Source: Rhodococcoides kyotonense (GTDB lineage: Bacteria > Actinomycetota > Actinomycetes > Mycobacteriales > Mycobacteriaceae). Taken from it: a stretch of 32,055 nucleotides of DNA. Positions 7,362-15,561 of this stretch are shown one piece after another. A program made the translations under genes and the position numbers. Below the pieces are notes generated by a model that searched no databases, was not told the DNA's origin, and worked only from the letters and a program-made list of their open reading frames with translations. Numbering within the stretch: the first letter of the stretch is position 1; each line of letters begins with the position of its first letter. The DNA lies in the NCBI RefSeq assembly GCF_001645385.1, contig NZ_LVHI01000004.1:76961-109015 (forward strand). The letters are read 5' to 3'.

Positions 7362-8150
7362 ATGACAGGAACCGGGCCGCGGACGTCCTGGAACCCGACG
7401 GTGTACCACCGGTACGCCGACGAACGCTCGAGGCCCTTCTACGATCTGGTGCAGCGGGTGCAGCACGCATCGCCCGTCGAGGTCGTCGACCTGGGGTGCG
7501 GTACCGGCGTGCTGACCGCGACGTTGACGCAGCGGTGGCCCGACGCCCGCATCACCGGGATCGATTCGTCCCCGGACATGGTTGCCGGGCAGCCTGCTGA
7601 TCTGCCGTCGAACGTGACGGTGATCGAAGGAGACATCTCCGATTTCGACGCGTCGAACATCGACGTCGTGGTGTCCAACGCGGCACTGCAGTGGGTGCCC
7701 GAGCATCGCGAACTGATCACCCGTTGGGCCGAGCAGCTGAATTCAGGCGGCACCGTGGCCTTTCAGGTTCCTGCCAACTTCGACGCGCCGTCACACGTGT
7801 TGATGCGTCGCCTCGCCGAGTCGGACGAGTGGGCGCCGGTGCTCTCGGGAGTACTTCGCGGGACCGACAGCGTCGACCGCGCCGAGCAGTACGCGTCGGC
7901 GCTGATGGGTGCGGGCCTGGCCGTCGATGCGTGGGAGACGTCGTACGTGCATGTGCTGCCCGGGGCCGATCCGGTACTGAACTGGGTGCGCGGCACCGGG
8001 TTGCGGCCGGTGCTGGACGCGCTCGACGACGAACAGCAGCCGCGTTTCGAGGCGCAGTACGCGGAGTTGCTGCGGGAGGCCTACCCGTCGACTCCGACGG
8101 GGACGCTCTTCCCGTTCCGGCGGGTGTTCGTCGTCGCCGAGAAGAACTGA
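7362..8150 (+). CDS. tam: Trans-aconitate 2-methyltransferase
   Basis: A 262-residue class I SAM-dependent methyltransferase. VVDLGCGTGVLTATL is motif I, ITGIDSSPDM the acidic ribose-binding loop, and NAALQWVPEH the post-motif III segment that is characteristic of the Tam family. The N-terminal WNPTVYHRYADERSRPFYDL and the end FPFRRVFVVAEK also match Tam. The enzyme esterifies trans-aconitate, a spontaneous inhibitory isomer of cis-aconitate, and thereby protects the TCA cycle; this is known for the E. coli protein and inferred here. The ATG at 7362 has GGAG eight bases upstream, overlapping the stop of the GH76 gene. Its stop is one base from the convergent DedA gene. Confidence 0.9.
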   Translation: MTGTGPRTSWNPTVYHRYADERSRPFYDLVQRVQHASPVEVVDLGCGTGVLTATLTQRWPDARITGIDSSPDMVAGQPADLPSNVTVIEGDISDFDASNIDVVVSNAALQWVPEHRELITRWAEQLNSGGTVAFQVPANFDAPSHVLMRRLAESDEWAPVLSGVLRGTDSVDRAEQYASALMGAGLAVDAWETSYVHVLPGADPVLNWVRGTGLRPVLDALDDEQQPRFEAQYAELLREAYPSTPTGTLFPFRRVFVVAEKN

Positions 8151-8151
8151 A

Positions 8152-8814
8152 CTACTCGAGGACTTCCTCGACCTCGACGACTTCTTCCGGTCGTGCCATT
8201 TCTTTTCGGTACTGCCAGATTCCGACGCACGTGCCGACGACGAGAAGCACGATCATCGCGATGAGGACGGCAGGCAGCAGCCACGGCACCTTCTCCAGGA
8301 AACTGCCGAAATAGAATCCGACGAGCAGAAGAACCGGTGCCCAGATGATGGCGCCCAACGTGCTCGCGATCGTGTAGCGACGGTGATTCATGTTGGCCGC
8401 GCCCGCGACCATCGGGCACAACGTGCGCACCCACGGGATCCACCGCGCGACCAGGACGGCCCAGAAGCCGTGCTTCTCGAGCAACACGTTCACCTTGTGC
8501 AGGTTCTTGGTGTTGAGGTACTTGCCGTTCTTGCGCGCGACGAGTTTGGATCCCGTTCTGCGGCCGATGACGTAGCCGACCTGGTTTCCTGCGATGGCGG
8601 CGATCATCGCGCCCGCCGACAGCGCCCAGATGTGCCCGGTGCCCGACGCGTGCGTAGCCATGACGATGCCTGCGGTGATGAGCATGGAATCGCCGGGCAG
8701 GAACAAGCCGATGATGACCGCGCACTCGAGAAAGACGAACGTGACCACCACGATCCAGACCACGAGTGGCCCTGCGGTTTCAAGAGGACCGAACTGGCCC
8801 ATCGACTGAATCAC
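8152..8814 (-). CDS. DedA-family membrane protein (second of a tandem pair)
   Basis: A 220-residue integral membrane protein with the VTT/SNARE-associated domain. Key family motifs are present: the re-entrant GLFLPGDSMLI, and the Arg-rich RWIPWVRTLCPMVAGAANM. The family includes flippases such as those recycling undecaprenyl phosphate or phosphatidylethanolamine; which lipid this one moves cannot be told. The C-terminus ends in a very acidic tail (EEVVEVEEVLE). The GTG at 8814 is chosen because it follows the upstream dedA stop by 18 bases; an ATG at 8802 is the alternative. It ends one base from tam. Confidence 0.88.
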   Translation of the reverse strand: MIQSMGQFGPLETAGPLVVWIVVVTFVFLECAVIIGLFLPGDSMLITAGIVMATHASGTGHIWALSAGAMIAAIAGNQVGYVIGRRTGSKLVARKNGKYLNTKNLHKVNVLLEKHGFWAVLVARWIPWVRTLCPMVAGAANMNHRRYTIASTLGAIIWAPVLLLVGFYFGSFLEKVPWLLPAVLIAMIVLLVVGTCVGIWQYRKEMARPEEVVEVEEVLE

Positions 8815-8832
8815 TGTTCTTGCATTCGCGAT

Positions 8833-9564
8833 CTAGGAGTTGGGGTTGTCCTGCTGCGCGTCGATGGCGTCCGTGGCCTCCGACAGCGGCGTCTTGCGAG
8901 CCTTGACGAATCGCTTGCCGACCTCGATCGCGATGGGCAGCACCGAGACGAGAACGATGATGATGAAGATGATGTCGACGTTGTCGCGGATGAACGCGAT
9001 CTGGCCGAGGAAGTAACCGAGCAGGGTGACGCCTGCACCCCACACGACACCACCGACGATGTTGTAGGTGACGAAGATCGAGTACTTCATCTTCGACGCG
9101 CCTGCGACGACGGGGGCGAAGGTGCGCACGATCGGCACGAAACGGGCCAGGATGATCGTGATCGGACCGTGCTTCTCGAAGAACGCGTGCGACTCGTCGA
9201 TGTACTTCTTCTTGAAGAACTTGGCGTCGTCCGACTTGAAGAGCGCCGTTCCGCCCTTGCGGCCGATGAAGTAACCCACCTGGTCACCGGCGATAGCGGC
9301 GATGGGGATCAGGATGATCAGCGTCCAGATGGAGGCGAACGGTTCGACCTCGGTGGACTTCGACGCGGCGATCAGGCCTGCCGTGAACAGCAGAGAGTCA
9401 CCGGGAAGGAGAGGGAACAGCAAACCCGACTCGATGAAGACCACGAGGAGCAGTCCGACGAGCACCCAGGTGCCGAACGAGTTCAGCAGGTTGACTGGAT
9501 CGAGAAAGCCGGGCAACAAAGCCAGGTTCGTCGTCACGGATTCCGAGGCAGCAAGAAGACTCAC
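8833..9564 (-). CDS. DedA-family membrane protein (first of a tandem pair)
   Basis: About 243 residues, with the same VTT-domain motifs as its neighbour: LFPLLPGDSLLFTAGL, GDQVGYFIGRKGG, and RFVPIVRTFAPVVAGASKM. It is the closer match to mycobacterial Rv0364, which also lies beside fba (memory-based synteny). A lipid translocase role is inferred from the family. The GTG at 9564 is preferred because AAGG sits about ten bases upstream; the GTG at 9573 overlaps that site. It is divergent from fba, with a 184-base shared promoter region, and co-directional with the second dedA 18 bases downstream. Confidence 0.9.
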   Translation of the reverse strand: MSLLAASESVTTNLALLPGFLDPVNLLNSFGTWVLVGLLLVVFIESGLLFPLLPGDSLLFTAGLIAASKSTEVEPFASIWTLIILIPIAAIAGDQVGYFIGRKGGTALFKSDDAKFFKKKYIDESHAFFEKHGPITIILARFVPIVRTFAPVVAGASKMKYSIFVTYNIVGGVVWGAGVTLLGYFLGQIAFIRDNVDIIFIIIVLVSVLPIAIEVGKRFVKARKTPLSEATDAIDAQQDNPNS

Positions 9565-9748
9565 CGCGCCCACCTTACCGGCCGAACCTGGGAGAACCTG
9601 AACGACAGGTGTCGATTTCCTTCGCGACGTCTGTCCGTTTCGTCCTGATCGGGACTGGACGCCTCCGGGTGGGTAGCGCGACAGCCCGGGCCAGGGCTTG
9701 CCATACTGCAGGAGACAATCATCTGCTTCACATTGGAGGAATGACGCC

Positions 9749-10789
9749 GTGCCGATCGCAACTCCCGAGGTCTACGCAGAGATGCTTGGCCGGGCGAAGG
9801 AACACCAGTTCGCATTCCCGGCGATCAACTGCGTGGGATCCGAGTCCATCAACGCCGCAATCAAGGGCTTTGCCGACGCGGGAAGTGACGGCATCATTCA
9901 GTTCTCGACCGGTGGTGCCGAGTTCGGCTCCGGCCTCGGCGTCAAGGACATGGTCACCGGCGCGGTAGCGCTCGCCGAGTTCGCGCACGTCGTCGCCGCC
10001 AAGTACGACGTCACCATCGCGCTGCACACCGACCACTGCCCGAAGGACAAGCTGGACACCTACGTCCGCCCGCTGCTCGCCATCTCGCAAGAGCGCGTCG
10101 ACGCAGGCAAGAACCCGCTGTTCCAGTCGCATATGTGGGACGGTTCCGCGGTGCCGATCGACGAGAACCTCGAGATCGCCAAGGACCTGCTCGCCAAGGC
10201 GGCAGCTGCGCGCATCATCCTCGAGATCGAGATCGGTGTCGTCGGTGGTGAAGAGGACGGCGTCGAGGCCGAGATCAACGACAAGCTGTACACGTCGAAC
10301 GAGGACTTCCTGAAGACCGTCGAGGCTCTCGGTGCAGGAGATGCGGGCTCGCGCTACCTGCTCGCTGCGACGTTCGGCAACGTCCACGGCGTCTACAAGC
10401 CGGGCAACGTCAAGTTGAAGCCGTCCGTGCTCGCCGACGGCCAGAAGGTCGCCTCCGAGAAGCTCGGCCTGGCCGCCGGTTCGAAGCCGTTCGACTTCGT
10501 GTTCCACGGCGGATCGGGATCGCTGAAGAGCGAGATCGACGAGGCCCTGGAGTACGGCGTCGTGAAGATGAATGTCGACACCGACACCCAGTACGCGTTC
10601 AGCCGTCCCATCGCCGGCCACTTCTTCACCAACTACGACGGTGTGTTGAAGGTCGACGGCGAGGTGGGCAACAAGAAGGCCTACGACCCGCGCAGCTACC
10701 TCAAGAAGGCCGAGGCCGGTATGACTGCCCGCGTCGTCGAGGCGTGCAACGACCTCAAGTCCGCAGGTCGCAGCGTTTCGGCCGGCTAG
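9749..10789 (+). CDS. fba: Class II fructose-bisphosphate aldolase
   Basis: A 346-residue zinc-dependent aldolase that interconverts fructose 1,6-bisphosphate with dihydroxyacetone phosphate and glyceraldehyde 3-phosphate in glycolysis and gluconeogenesis. It is close to the mycobacterial enzyme over its full length. The catalytic Asp95 and zinc ligand His96 lie in ALHTDHCPKD. IILEIEIGVVGGEEDG, AATFGNVHGVYKPGN and FDFVFHGGSGS supply the other zinc and phosphate ligands. The GTG at 9749 is the start, eight bases after GGAGGA; the upstream frame from 9698 has no ribosome binding site. A CATACT at 9702-9707 is a possible -10 element. The stop codon lies inside a perfect 14-bp palindrome, GCCGGCTAGCCGGC, at 10781-10794. 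Confidence 0.97.
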   Translation: MPIATPEVYAEMLGRAKEHQFAFPAINCVGSESINAAIKGFADAGSDGIIQFSTGGAEFGSGLGVKDMVTGAVALAEFAHVVAAKYDVTIALHTDHCPKDKLDTYVRPLLAISQERVDAGKNPLFQSHMWDGSAVPIDENLEIAKDLLAKAAAARIILEIEIGVVGGEEDGVEAEINDKLYTSNEDFLKTVEALGAGDAGSRYLLAATFGNVHGVYKPGNVKLKPSVLADGQKVASEKLGLAAGSKPFDFVFHGGSGSLKSEIDEALEYGVVKMNVDTDTQYAFSRPIAGHFFTNYDGVLKVDGEVGNKKAYDPRSYLKKAEAGMTARVVEACNDLKSAGRSVSAG

Positions 10790-10796
10790 CCGGCTC

Positions 10797-10836
10797 GTGA
10801 GTGGGAATGTGTAGCCCGCTGCACATTCCCACTCAC
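10797..10836. repeat. Dispersed palindrome, copy 2 (AGCCCGCT core)
   Basis: GTGAGTGGGAATGTGT and GCACATTCCCACTCAC pair over 16 bp with one G-U wobble around AGCCCGCT. The outer stem differs from copies 1 and 3, yet pairing and core are kept. It lies exactly between the convergent fba and Rv0361-like genes and could terminate both. Confidence 0.85.
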
Positions 10837-10844
10837 ATGCGGCG

Positions 10845-11456
10845 TCAGCCGCACATCTTCCAACTCTCGCCCTCGAGGCGTAGATCGAAGGTCCGTGGAG
10901 AACGATCGGCGGCGTTCGCGGCCGTGTACGCGGTGACCTGGGCAATCGCGGTGTCGTCCGTGATCTGGACCGCGTCGATGCTCTGGACCACCGGGATGCT
11001 GCCCTGCTCGACGGCCACGCGGTGCACGTCAGCGAATTCCGCGTCGGGAATGTCTCGATAGAACGTCGCCAGATCTCCGCACGTCGACGACCGCAGCGTT
11101 GCCAGATCGCCCGTCGTCAGGGCCTGTGTGAACGTCTCGATCGACGACCGGATCTGCGCCTCCTCCGAGGATCCCCGGTCTCGGGACATGTACGCGAACG
11201 CGACGGCGCCCGCAGCCACGATCACGACGAGTGCACCGACGAACGCCATTACCCAACGGCGCCCGGACGAGCTGCGTTTCACGCGTTCCGGCTGACTCGG
11301 TTCGATCCTCTGCGGCCTCGCCTGTGGCGGCAGCGTGTCGAGCCGTGGCGGTATCTTGCGCGGCGGCACCTTCGGTGACGGTTTCCTCGATTTCGGAATC
11401 GCCTTGGTCACGGGCTCGTCCGCCCGCGCCTCCGCTCCGTTTTCATCGTCCGACAC
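10845..11456 (-). CDS. Rv0361-like single-pass membrane protein
   Basis: A 203-residue protein with a Pro/Lys/Arg-rich cytoplasmic N-terminus of about 68 residues (KSRKPSPKVPPRKIPPRL), one membrane segment (MAFVGALVVIVAAGAVAFAY) and an extracytoplasmic domain of about 110 residues. The outer domain begins EEAQIRSSIETFTQALTTGD, like NTF2/DUF4878-type lumazine-binding folds, and has two cysteines (SSTCGDL and the final WKMCG) that may pair. No biochemical role is known. Position beside fba matches Rv0361 of M. tuberculosis, from memory. The GTG at 11456 follows GGGAGC; the upstream frame to 11690 is noncoding shadow of the divergent gene. Confidence 0.78.
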   Translation of the reverse strand: MSDDENGAEARADEPVTKAIPKSRKPSPKVPPRKIPPRLDTLPPQARPQRIEPSQPERVKRSSSGRRWVMAFVGALVVIVAAGAVAFAYMSRDRGSSEEAQIRSSIETFTQALTTGDLATLRSSTCGDLATFYRDIPDAEFADVHRVAVEQGSIPVVQSIDAVQITDDTAIAQVTAYTAANAADRSPRTFDLRLEGESWKMCG

Positions 11457-11548
11457 GCCTGCTCCCGATCGACCGCCACATCTGCATCGCCAGATCTTAA
11501 CGAGCAAGCCGGTGGTGGCCCGGAAGCCGCGCGGGGTGAAGGGGCACA

Positions 11549-11974
11549 ATGGACCCCATGACTTCATTCGGTGACTTGCTCGGACCGCAGCCGACGCTGC
11601 TCCCAGGGGACGACGAGGCTGAGTCCGCGCTCCTGAATCACGAGGACCCGGCTTCGGTCGCGGCGACCCACCCGACGGCGTCGATCGCATGGGCGTACCT
11701 CGCGGAAGCCGCGCTGGAGTCCGGCCAGACCATCACCGCGTACGCGTATGCGCGGACCGGCTATCACCGCGGCCTGGATCAGCTGCGTCGCAACGGATGG
11801 AAGGGATTCGGGCCGGTCCCGTACAGCCATGAACCCAACCGAGGATTCCTCCGCTGCGTCGCCGTCCTCGCCAAAGCCGCCCGCGACATCGAAGAGAACG
11901 ACGAGTACGCGCGGTGCCTCGACCTCCTCGAAGACAGCGACCCGAAGGCAGCCGAAGCTCTCGGTCTCGGCTGA
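11549..11974 (+). CDS. DUF3151 protein (Rv0360c-like)
   Basis: A protein of 138-141 residues, full length for DUF3151. The core HPTASIAWAYLAEAAL, YAYARTGYHRGLDQLRRNGWKG and YSHEPNRGFLRCV is strongly conserved across Actinobacteria; the repeated helix pairs look TPR-like. Function unknown. Two ATGs compete: 11549 has GAAGGGG at 5-6 bases, while 11558 gives the usual family start MTSFGDLLGP. It lies near fba and purA as in mycobacteria. The open frame of the next gene runs back through this one in another frame. Confidence 0.9.
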   Translation: MDPMTSFGDLLGPQPTLLPGDDEAESALLNHEDPASVAATHPTASIAWAYLAEAALESGQTITAYAYARTGYHRGLDQLRRNGWKGFGPVPYSHEPNRGFLRCVAVLAKAARDIEENDEYARCLDLLEDSDPKAAEALGLG

Positions 11975-12032
11975 TCGGCTGCGCCCGAACGCCAGGCGAG
12001 GTCGGGCGCGCATCAGGGCCGGGCGCACCCGG

Positions 12033-13109
12033 TTGCAGCTGTCGTTGCTTCCGATCGTTCAGTGCGCGCTCGCGGCAGGCGTGGCGTGGTTCGTGGCAAC
12101 GGACATCGTGGGGCACACGCATCCGTTCTTCGCGCCTATCGCGGCCGTCGTCTCTCTCGGAATCTCGCTCGGCGCTCGCATGCGCCGGTCGGCCGAGCTC
12201 GTCGCCGGAGTCACCGTCGGAATCGGCGTCGGCGATCTGATCATCTCGGCCATCGGCAGTGGCCCGTGGCAGATCGCCCTCGTCGTCGCGTTGGCGATGT
12301 CGACGGCCGTATTTCTCGACGGCGGTCCCATCATCGCAATGCAGGCCGGCTCGTCCGCGGTACTCGTCGCGACGCTCATTCCGCCGGGAAATTCCGGCGG
12401 AATCGACCGCATGGTCGACGCGTTGACCGGTGGTCTCGTCGGCATCGCGATCGTCGCCCTCATTCCGACGCATCCGGTGTGGCGTGCGCGCAAGGATGCG
12501 GCCAAGGTCCTCGGCACCGCAGGTGACGTGCTGCAGAAGGTCGCCGACGGTCTCGTCGCCAACGATCCGAAGCCGATCGAGGAAGCGCTGAAGAAGGCGC
12601 GCGCGACGCAGTCCGACATCGACGCGCTGCGGACGAACATCAAGGGCGGTCGCGAGATCGCGCGACTCTCGCCGTTGTACTGGGGTCACCGAAATCGGTT
12701 GGGCGAGCTCGCGAGAACGGCCGACCCCATCGACAACGCCATCCGCAACATCCGCGTGCTCGCGCGTCGGTCGCTGACGCTCGTGCGTGACGACGAGATC
12801 CTCGACCCGCGTCTCGTCGACGAGGTCGAGAAGTTGGCTCATGCCGTCGATGTCCTCCGCAAGATGATCCTCGCCGATCCCGGCCAGCAGCCCGACGCGG
12901 CCGAGGCTGCTCGGGTGCTGCGGACCGTTGCGGCCGGAGCGAAGCCGGAACTGATCAGGAACGCAGGATTGTCGGCGACGGTCGTGCTCGCGCAGCTGCG
13001 GTCGATCATCGTCGACCTGTTGCAGGTCGCCGGCCTGAAGCGAATTTCTGCACTGGCGACGTTGCCGCCGACCGTCGAGAACCCGGAGGTGAAGCCCGAC
13101 CCCTGGTGA
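12033..13109 (+). CDS. FUSC/aromatic-acid-exporter-type membrane protein
   Basis: About 358 residues. An N-terminal membrane domain (LPIVQCALAAGVAWFVATDI, then FFAPIAAVVSLGISLG, AGVTVGIGVGDLI, IALVVALAMSTAVFL and ALTGGLVGIAIVALIP) resembles one half of the fusaric acid resistance/AaeB family, followed by a long soluble helical C-terminal domain. Relatives export aromatic acids; substrate unknown here. The start is uncertain. TTG at 12033 is the first accepted start codon after the DUF3151 stop, but the frame is open back to 11748 and the arginine-rich stretch just upstream (RLRPNARRGRARIRAG) reads like a genuine cytoplasmic N-terminus. If so, translation begins inside DUF3151, for example at the ATG at 11829. 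Confidence 0.75.
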   Translation: MQLSLLPIVQCALAAGVAWFVATDIVGHTHPFFAPIAAVVSLGISLGARMRRSAELVAGVTVGIGVGDLIISAIGSGPWQIALVVALAMSTAVFLDGGPIIAMQAGSSAVLVATLIPPGNSGGIDRMVDALTGGLVGIAIVALIPTHPVWRARKDAAKVLGTAGDVLQKVADGLVANDPKPIEEALKKARATQSDIDALRTNIKGGREIARLSPLYWGHRNRLGELARTADPIDNAIRNIRVLARRSLTLVRDDEILDPRLVDEVEKLAHAVDVLRKMILADPGQQPDAAEAARVLRTVAAGAKPELIRNAGLSATVVLAQLRSIIVDLLQVAGLKRISALATLPPTVENPEVKPDPW

Positions 13110-13125
13110 CCTGAGCCCATTGCAC

Positions 13126-13137
13126 ACATGCGCATGT
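13126..13137. promoter_or_regulatory. Palindrome upstream of the CDF transporter
   Basis: ACATGCGCATGT is a perfect 12-bp palindrome 43 bases before the CDF start, followed by the related ATGTACGCATAT. Its form resembles ArsR/SmtB metal-sensor operators, which suits a metal exporter, but no such regulator gene is in the window. The assignment is inference. Confidence 0.45.
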
Positions 13138-13180
13138 ACGCATATGGTGAGCCCGGCAACTACTTCGACCAAGGGGAGAC

Positions 13181-14107
13181 ATGGGCGCCGGACACGGGCA
13201 CGGTCATGGCATCACGGGCGCAGGCGAGTCGGCGGCGCCGTCGACCAAGCGGATACGCAACATGGTGATCGCACTGGCGATCCTCGTGGCCTTTCTGATC
13301 CTCGAAGCCACCGTCGCGCTGGTCATCGACTCCCTCGGTCTGCTCGCCGACGCCGGACACATGCTGACCGACGTCCTCGGAATGTCGATGGGTCTCGTCG
13401 CGCTCCTACTCGCCAGGAAGGGCAGCGCCGTCGCGGCTCGCACGTTCGGGTGGCATCGCGCCGAGGTGCTGACGGCCGTCGCGAACGCAGTGCTGTTGCT
13501 CGGCGTCGCCGCGTTCATCATGTACGAGGCAATCGACCGGATCGGCGACGCGCCGGACATTCCCGGCCTCGCGATGATCCTCACCGCAGCGGCGGGTCTG
13601 GCGGCGAACCTCGTCGTCATGCTGCTCATTCGAGGCGATGCGAAAGACAGCATCGCAGTGCGCGGCGCCTACATGGAAGTGCTCGCCGACGCCGTCGGCA
13701 GTGTCGGAGTGCTCGTCGCCGGCTTCCTGCTGCTCGTGTTCGGGTGGACATGGGCGGACATCGTCGTCGGTGTTCTGATCTCGCTGTGGGTCATCCCGCG
13801 CGCGGTGAAACTCGCAGGCGCGGCGCTGCGCATCCTCACGCAGGCGAGCCCGGGACACGTCGACGTCGAAGCCGTCGAAGCGGATCTCGCAGCGCTGCCC
13901 GGAGTGGTCGGGGTGCACGACCTGCACGTCTGGACGCTCACCACGGGCATGGACGTCGCGACCGTACATCTCGAGTGCGACGGATCCGGTTCGGTGCTGC
14001 TCCAGCGCGCGAAGACCGTACTCGCGACGTACGGTCTCGACCACGCGACCGTTCAGGTCGAACCCACTGCGCACGGGTCGACGTGCAAGGACGAACTCAC
14101 TTGGTGA
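13181..14107 (+). CDS. Cation diffusion facilitator (CDF) metal transporter
   Basis: A 308-residue protein with six membrane segments and a C-terminal cytoplasmic domain, the normal CDF plan. A His-rich start (GHGHGHG, residues 4-10) precedes TM1. TM2 carries LADAGHMLTD with the HxxxD site H60/D64. In TM5 the usual His of HxxxD is Glu: EVLADAVGS, E166/D170. The C-terminal domain has HDLHVWTLTTG, a metal-binding dimerisation motif. Such proteins export Zn2+, Co2+ or other divalent ions in exchange for protons; the Glu makes the metal uncertain. The ATG at 13181 follows AAGGGGAGAC. The last 11 bases overlap the convergent gene. Confidence 0.92.
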   Translation: MGAGHGHGHGITGAGESAAPSTKRIRNMVIALAILVAFLILEATVALVIDSLGLLADAGHMLTDVLGMSMGLVALLLARKGSAVAARTFGWHRAEVLTAVANAVLLLGVAAFIMYEAIDRIGDAPDIPGLAMILTAAAGLAANLVVMLLIRGDAKDSIAVRGAYMEVLADAVGSVGVLVAGFLLLVFGWTWADIVVGVLISLWVIPRAVKLAGAALRILTQASPGHVDVEAVEADLAALPGVVGVHDLHVWTLTTGMDVATVHLECDGSGSVLLQRAKTVLATYGLDHATVQVEPTAHGSTCKDELTW

Positions 14108-14561
14108 ACGTTTTCACCCCGAGCCCCGGTCGCCACAGGTCGATCTGCATGTGATCGTCGACGAGTGACGTCAGCACCACTTCGGTGATGTCCAGGTCGA
14201 ACACGTTGTACGGAGTCAATTCCGGCGGTGCGGCGTCGAAGATCTTCTGAAGTTCGACCGGGTCCGTCAACTCGACGGCGGTGCCGGAAATCTTCGCGTC
14301 GCCCCCGTCCATCGAATGATGACCGGGGTTGCTGTGAATCGCATACCGCGAATCTCTGCGCAGATCTTGTACTTTCAGCGCGTTCAGCATGGAACCGAGT
14401 CGTAGGGTCTTCTCGCCGATCTCCACCTCGGTGCCGCTCACTCGTGGCGATCCGTCCTTACGAAGTGTCGCGAGGACGTGATGTTTGTGAGCGGTGAGGC
14501 GTGCGGCTACCGCGTTGGCCAGGTCGGGTGCATCGGTCTCGAATTGTCTCCAGGAAGCCAT
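14097..14561 (-). CDS. Pyridoxamine 5'-phosphate oxidase-like split-barrel protein
   Basis: A protein of about 154 residues with the split beta-barrel layout of the PNPOx-like/F420-binding families: HHVLATLRKDGSPRVSGTEV, LGSMLNALKVQDLRRDSRYAIHSN and a late strand DAKISGTAVEL. These bind FMN, F420 or haem and act as oxidoreductases or stress proteins; neither cofactor nor substrate can be fixed. I start at the ATG at 14561. The ATG at 14591 would place an operator-like inverted repeat across the start codon. No strong ribosome binding site precedes either. It is divergent from the WYL regulator, which is its likely controller. Confidence 0.8.
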   Translation of the reverse strand: MASWRQFETDAPDLANAVAARLTAHKHHVLATLRKDGSPRVSGTEVEIGEKTLRLGSMLNALKVQDLRRDSRYAIHSNPGHHSMDGGDAKISGTAVELTDPVELQKIFDAAPPELTPYNVFDLDITEVVLTSLVDDHMQIDLWRPGLGVKTFTK

Positions 14562-14583
14562 GACGAAATTGTGCAGCCTGGTC

Positions 14584-14602
14584 ACTGACATCGTGTGTCA
14601 GT
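14584..14602. promoter_or_regulatory. Operator-like inverted repeat between the PNPOx-like and WYL genes
   Basis: ACTGACA and TGTCAGT are perfect 7-bp arms around TCGTG. The site ends 10 bases before the WYL regulator start and lies about 23 bases upstream of the divergent ATG at 14561. One site here could control both genes. Confidence 0.6.
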
Positions 14603-14611
14603 AATATTCGC

Positions 14612-15559
14612 GTGGTGCGTTCGTCCAGACTTCTGCAGCTCATGCTGACGCTGCAGCACGGCCGCGCGACGACCGCACAGGCTCTCGCCGACGAGGCAGG
14701 AGTGTCCGTGCGCACGATCTACCGCGACATCGCAGCACTCGGCGCGGCCGGAGTGCCGCTGTGGACGGAGTCCGGACCGGGCGGCGGCGTTCGACTTCTC
14801 GACGGTTGGCAGTCGAAATTGACCGGCATGACCGGCGTCGAGACGTCGGCGCCGATGTTGCTCGGGGTCCCGTCGATCGCGGCAGACCTCGGGCTTTCCG
14901 ACGCCACCGCGGCGGCCGAGAACAAGCTCCTCGGCGCGTTGCCGATGCCTCTTCGGGCAGGCGCGCAGGTGTGGCGCGAGCGTCTGTATGTCGACGCTCC
15001 AGGCTGGTTCACCGAGCCGGCGGCCAACGAGCACCTGCCGACGATCAGCACGGCCGTACTCACCGGACGACCGATCGAGCTCGGTTACCGCGGATCGACC
15101 AGGCGGGTCGACCCGTTGGGCCTCGTGGCGAAGGCCGGAGTCTGGTACCTCGTCGCACGTCGCGAGTCGACGGTTCTGTCGTACCGAGTGGACCGCACCT
15201 CGAGCGTCGAACTTCAGGACGGCGAGGTCGAGCGTCCCGACGGCTTCCATCTTGCGACGTGGTGGGCCGAGTCCACGGCGAGATTCGACCGCGCGTTGCT
15301 GAGATTCGACTGCCGCGTCAGGCTGTCTCCTGCTGCGGTCCACATGCTGCGGGGTGTGATCGGGCGAGAGGCGACGCCTGATCCGATGCCTGCTCCCGGC
15401 GCCGACGGCTGGACGACGACGGATCTGCGGCTCGAGACGTTCGACGTCGCGCTGAGTCAGGTGACCGCTCTCGGCGTGGGTGTGGAAGTGCTCGCCCCTG
15501 CCCGGCTACGTCGGGCTCTGCGTGCGGTCGCGCTCGAAATGGCAGACCGGAACGCCTGA
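14612..15559 (+). CDS. WYL-domain helix-turn-helix regulator (DeoR/YafY type)
   Basis: A 315-residue regulator. Residues 3-60 form the HTH_11 domain (RLLQLMLTLQHGRATTAQAL, then AGVSVRTIYRDIAAL, the recognition helix). Residues of about 140-210 form the WYL domain, with GYRGSTRRVDPLGLVAKAGVWYLVA carrying WYL as WYLVA (read as two parts GYRGSTRRVDPLGL and AGVWYLVA). The C-terminal WCX part ends LRRALRAVALEMA. WYL domains sense small ligands or nucleic acids. The start is the GTG at 14612, a second GTG follows directly; no ribosome binding site is visible, so the transcript may be leaderless. Divergent from the PNPOx-like gene with an inverted repeat between. Confidence 0.9.
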   Translation: MVRSSRLLQLMLTLQHGRATTAQALADEAGVSVRTIYRDIAALGAAGVPLWTESGPGGGVRLLDGWQSKLTGMTGVETSAPMLLGVPSIAADLGLSDATAAAENKLLGALPMPLRAGAQVWRERLYVDAPGWFTEPAANEHLPTISTAVLTGRPIELGYRGSTRRVDPLGLVAKAGVWYLVARRESTVLSYRVDRTSSVELQDGEVERPDGFHLATWWAESTARFDRALLRFDCRVRLSPAAVHMLRGVIGREATPDPMPAPGADGWTTTDLRLETFDVALSQVTALGVGVEVLAPARLRRALRAVALEMADRNA

Positions 15560-15561
15560 CG

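Noticed and set aside
10781..10794. GCCGGCTAGCCGGC as a possible operator or recombination site
   Set aside because: It contains the fba stop codon and can arise from Ala/Gly codons; it does not recur in the window.
11733..13172. Long minus-strand open frame of 479 codons
   Set aside because: It is Arg/Asp-rich shadow coding opposite the FUSC gene, with no hydrophobic or family motif. Similar GC-driven shadows at 8383-9648, 9728-10945, 17096-18325 and 4630-5817 were rejected for the same reason.
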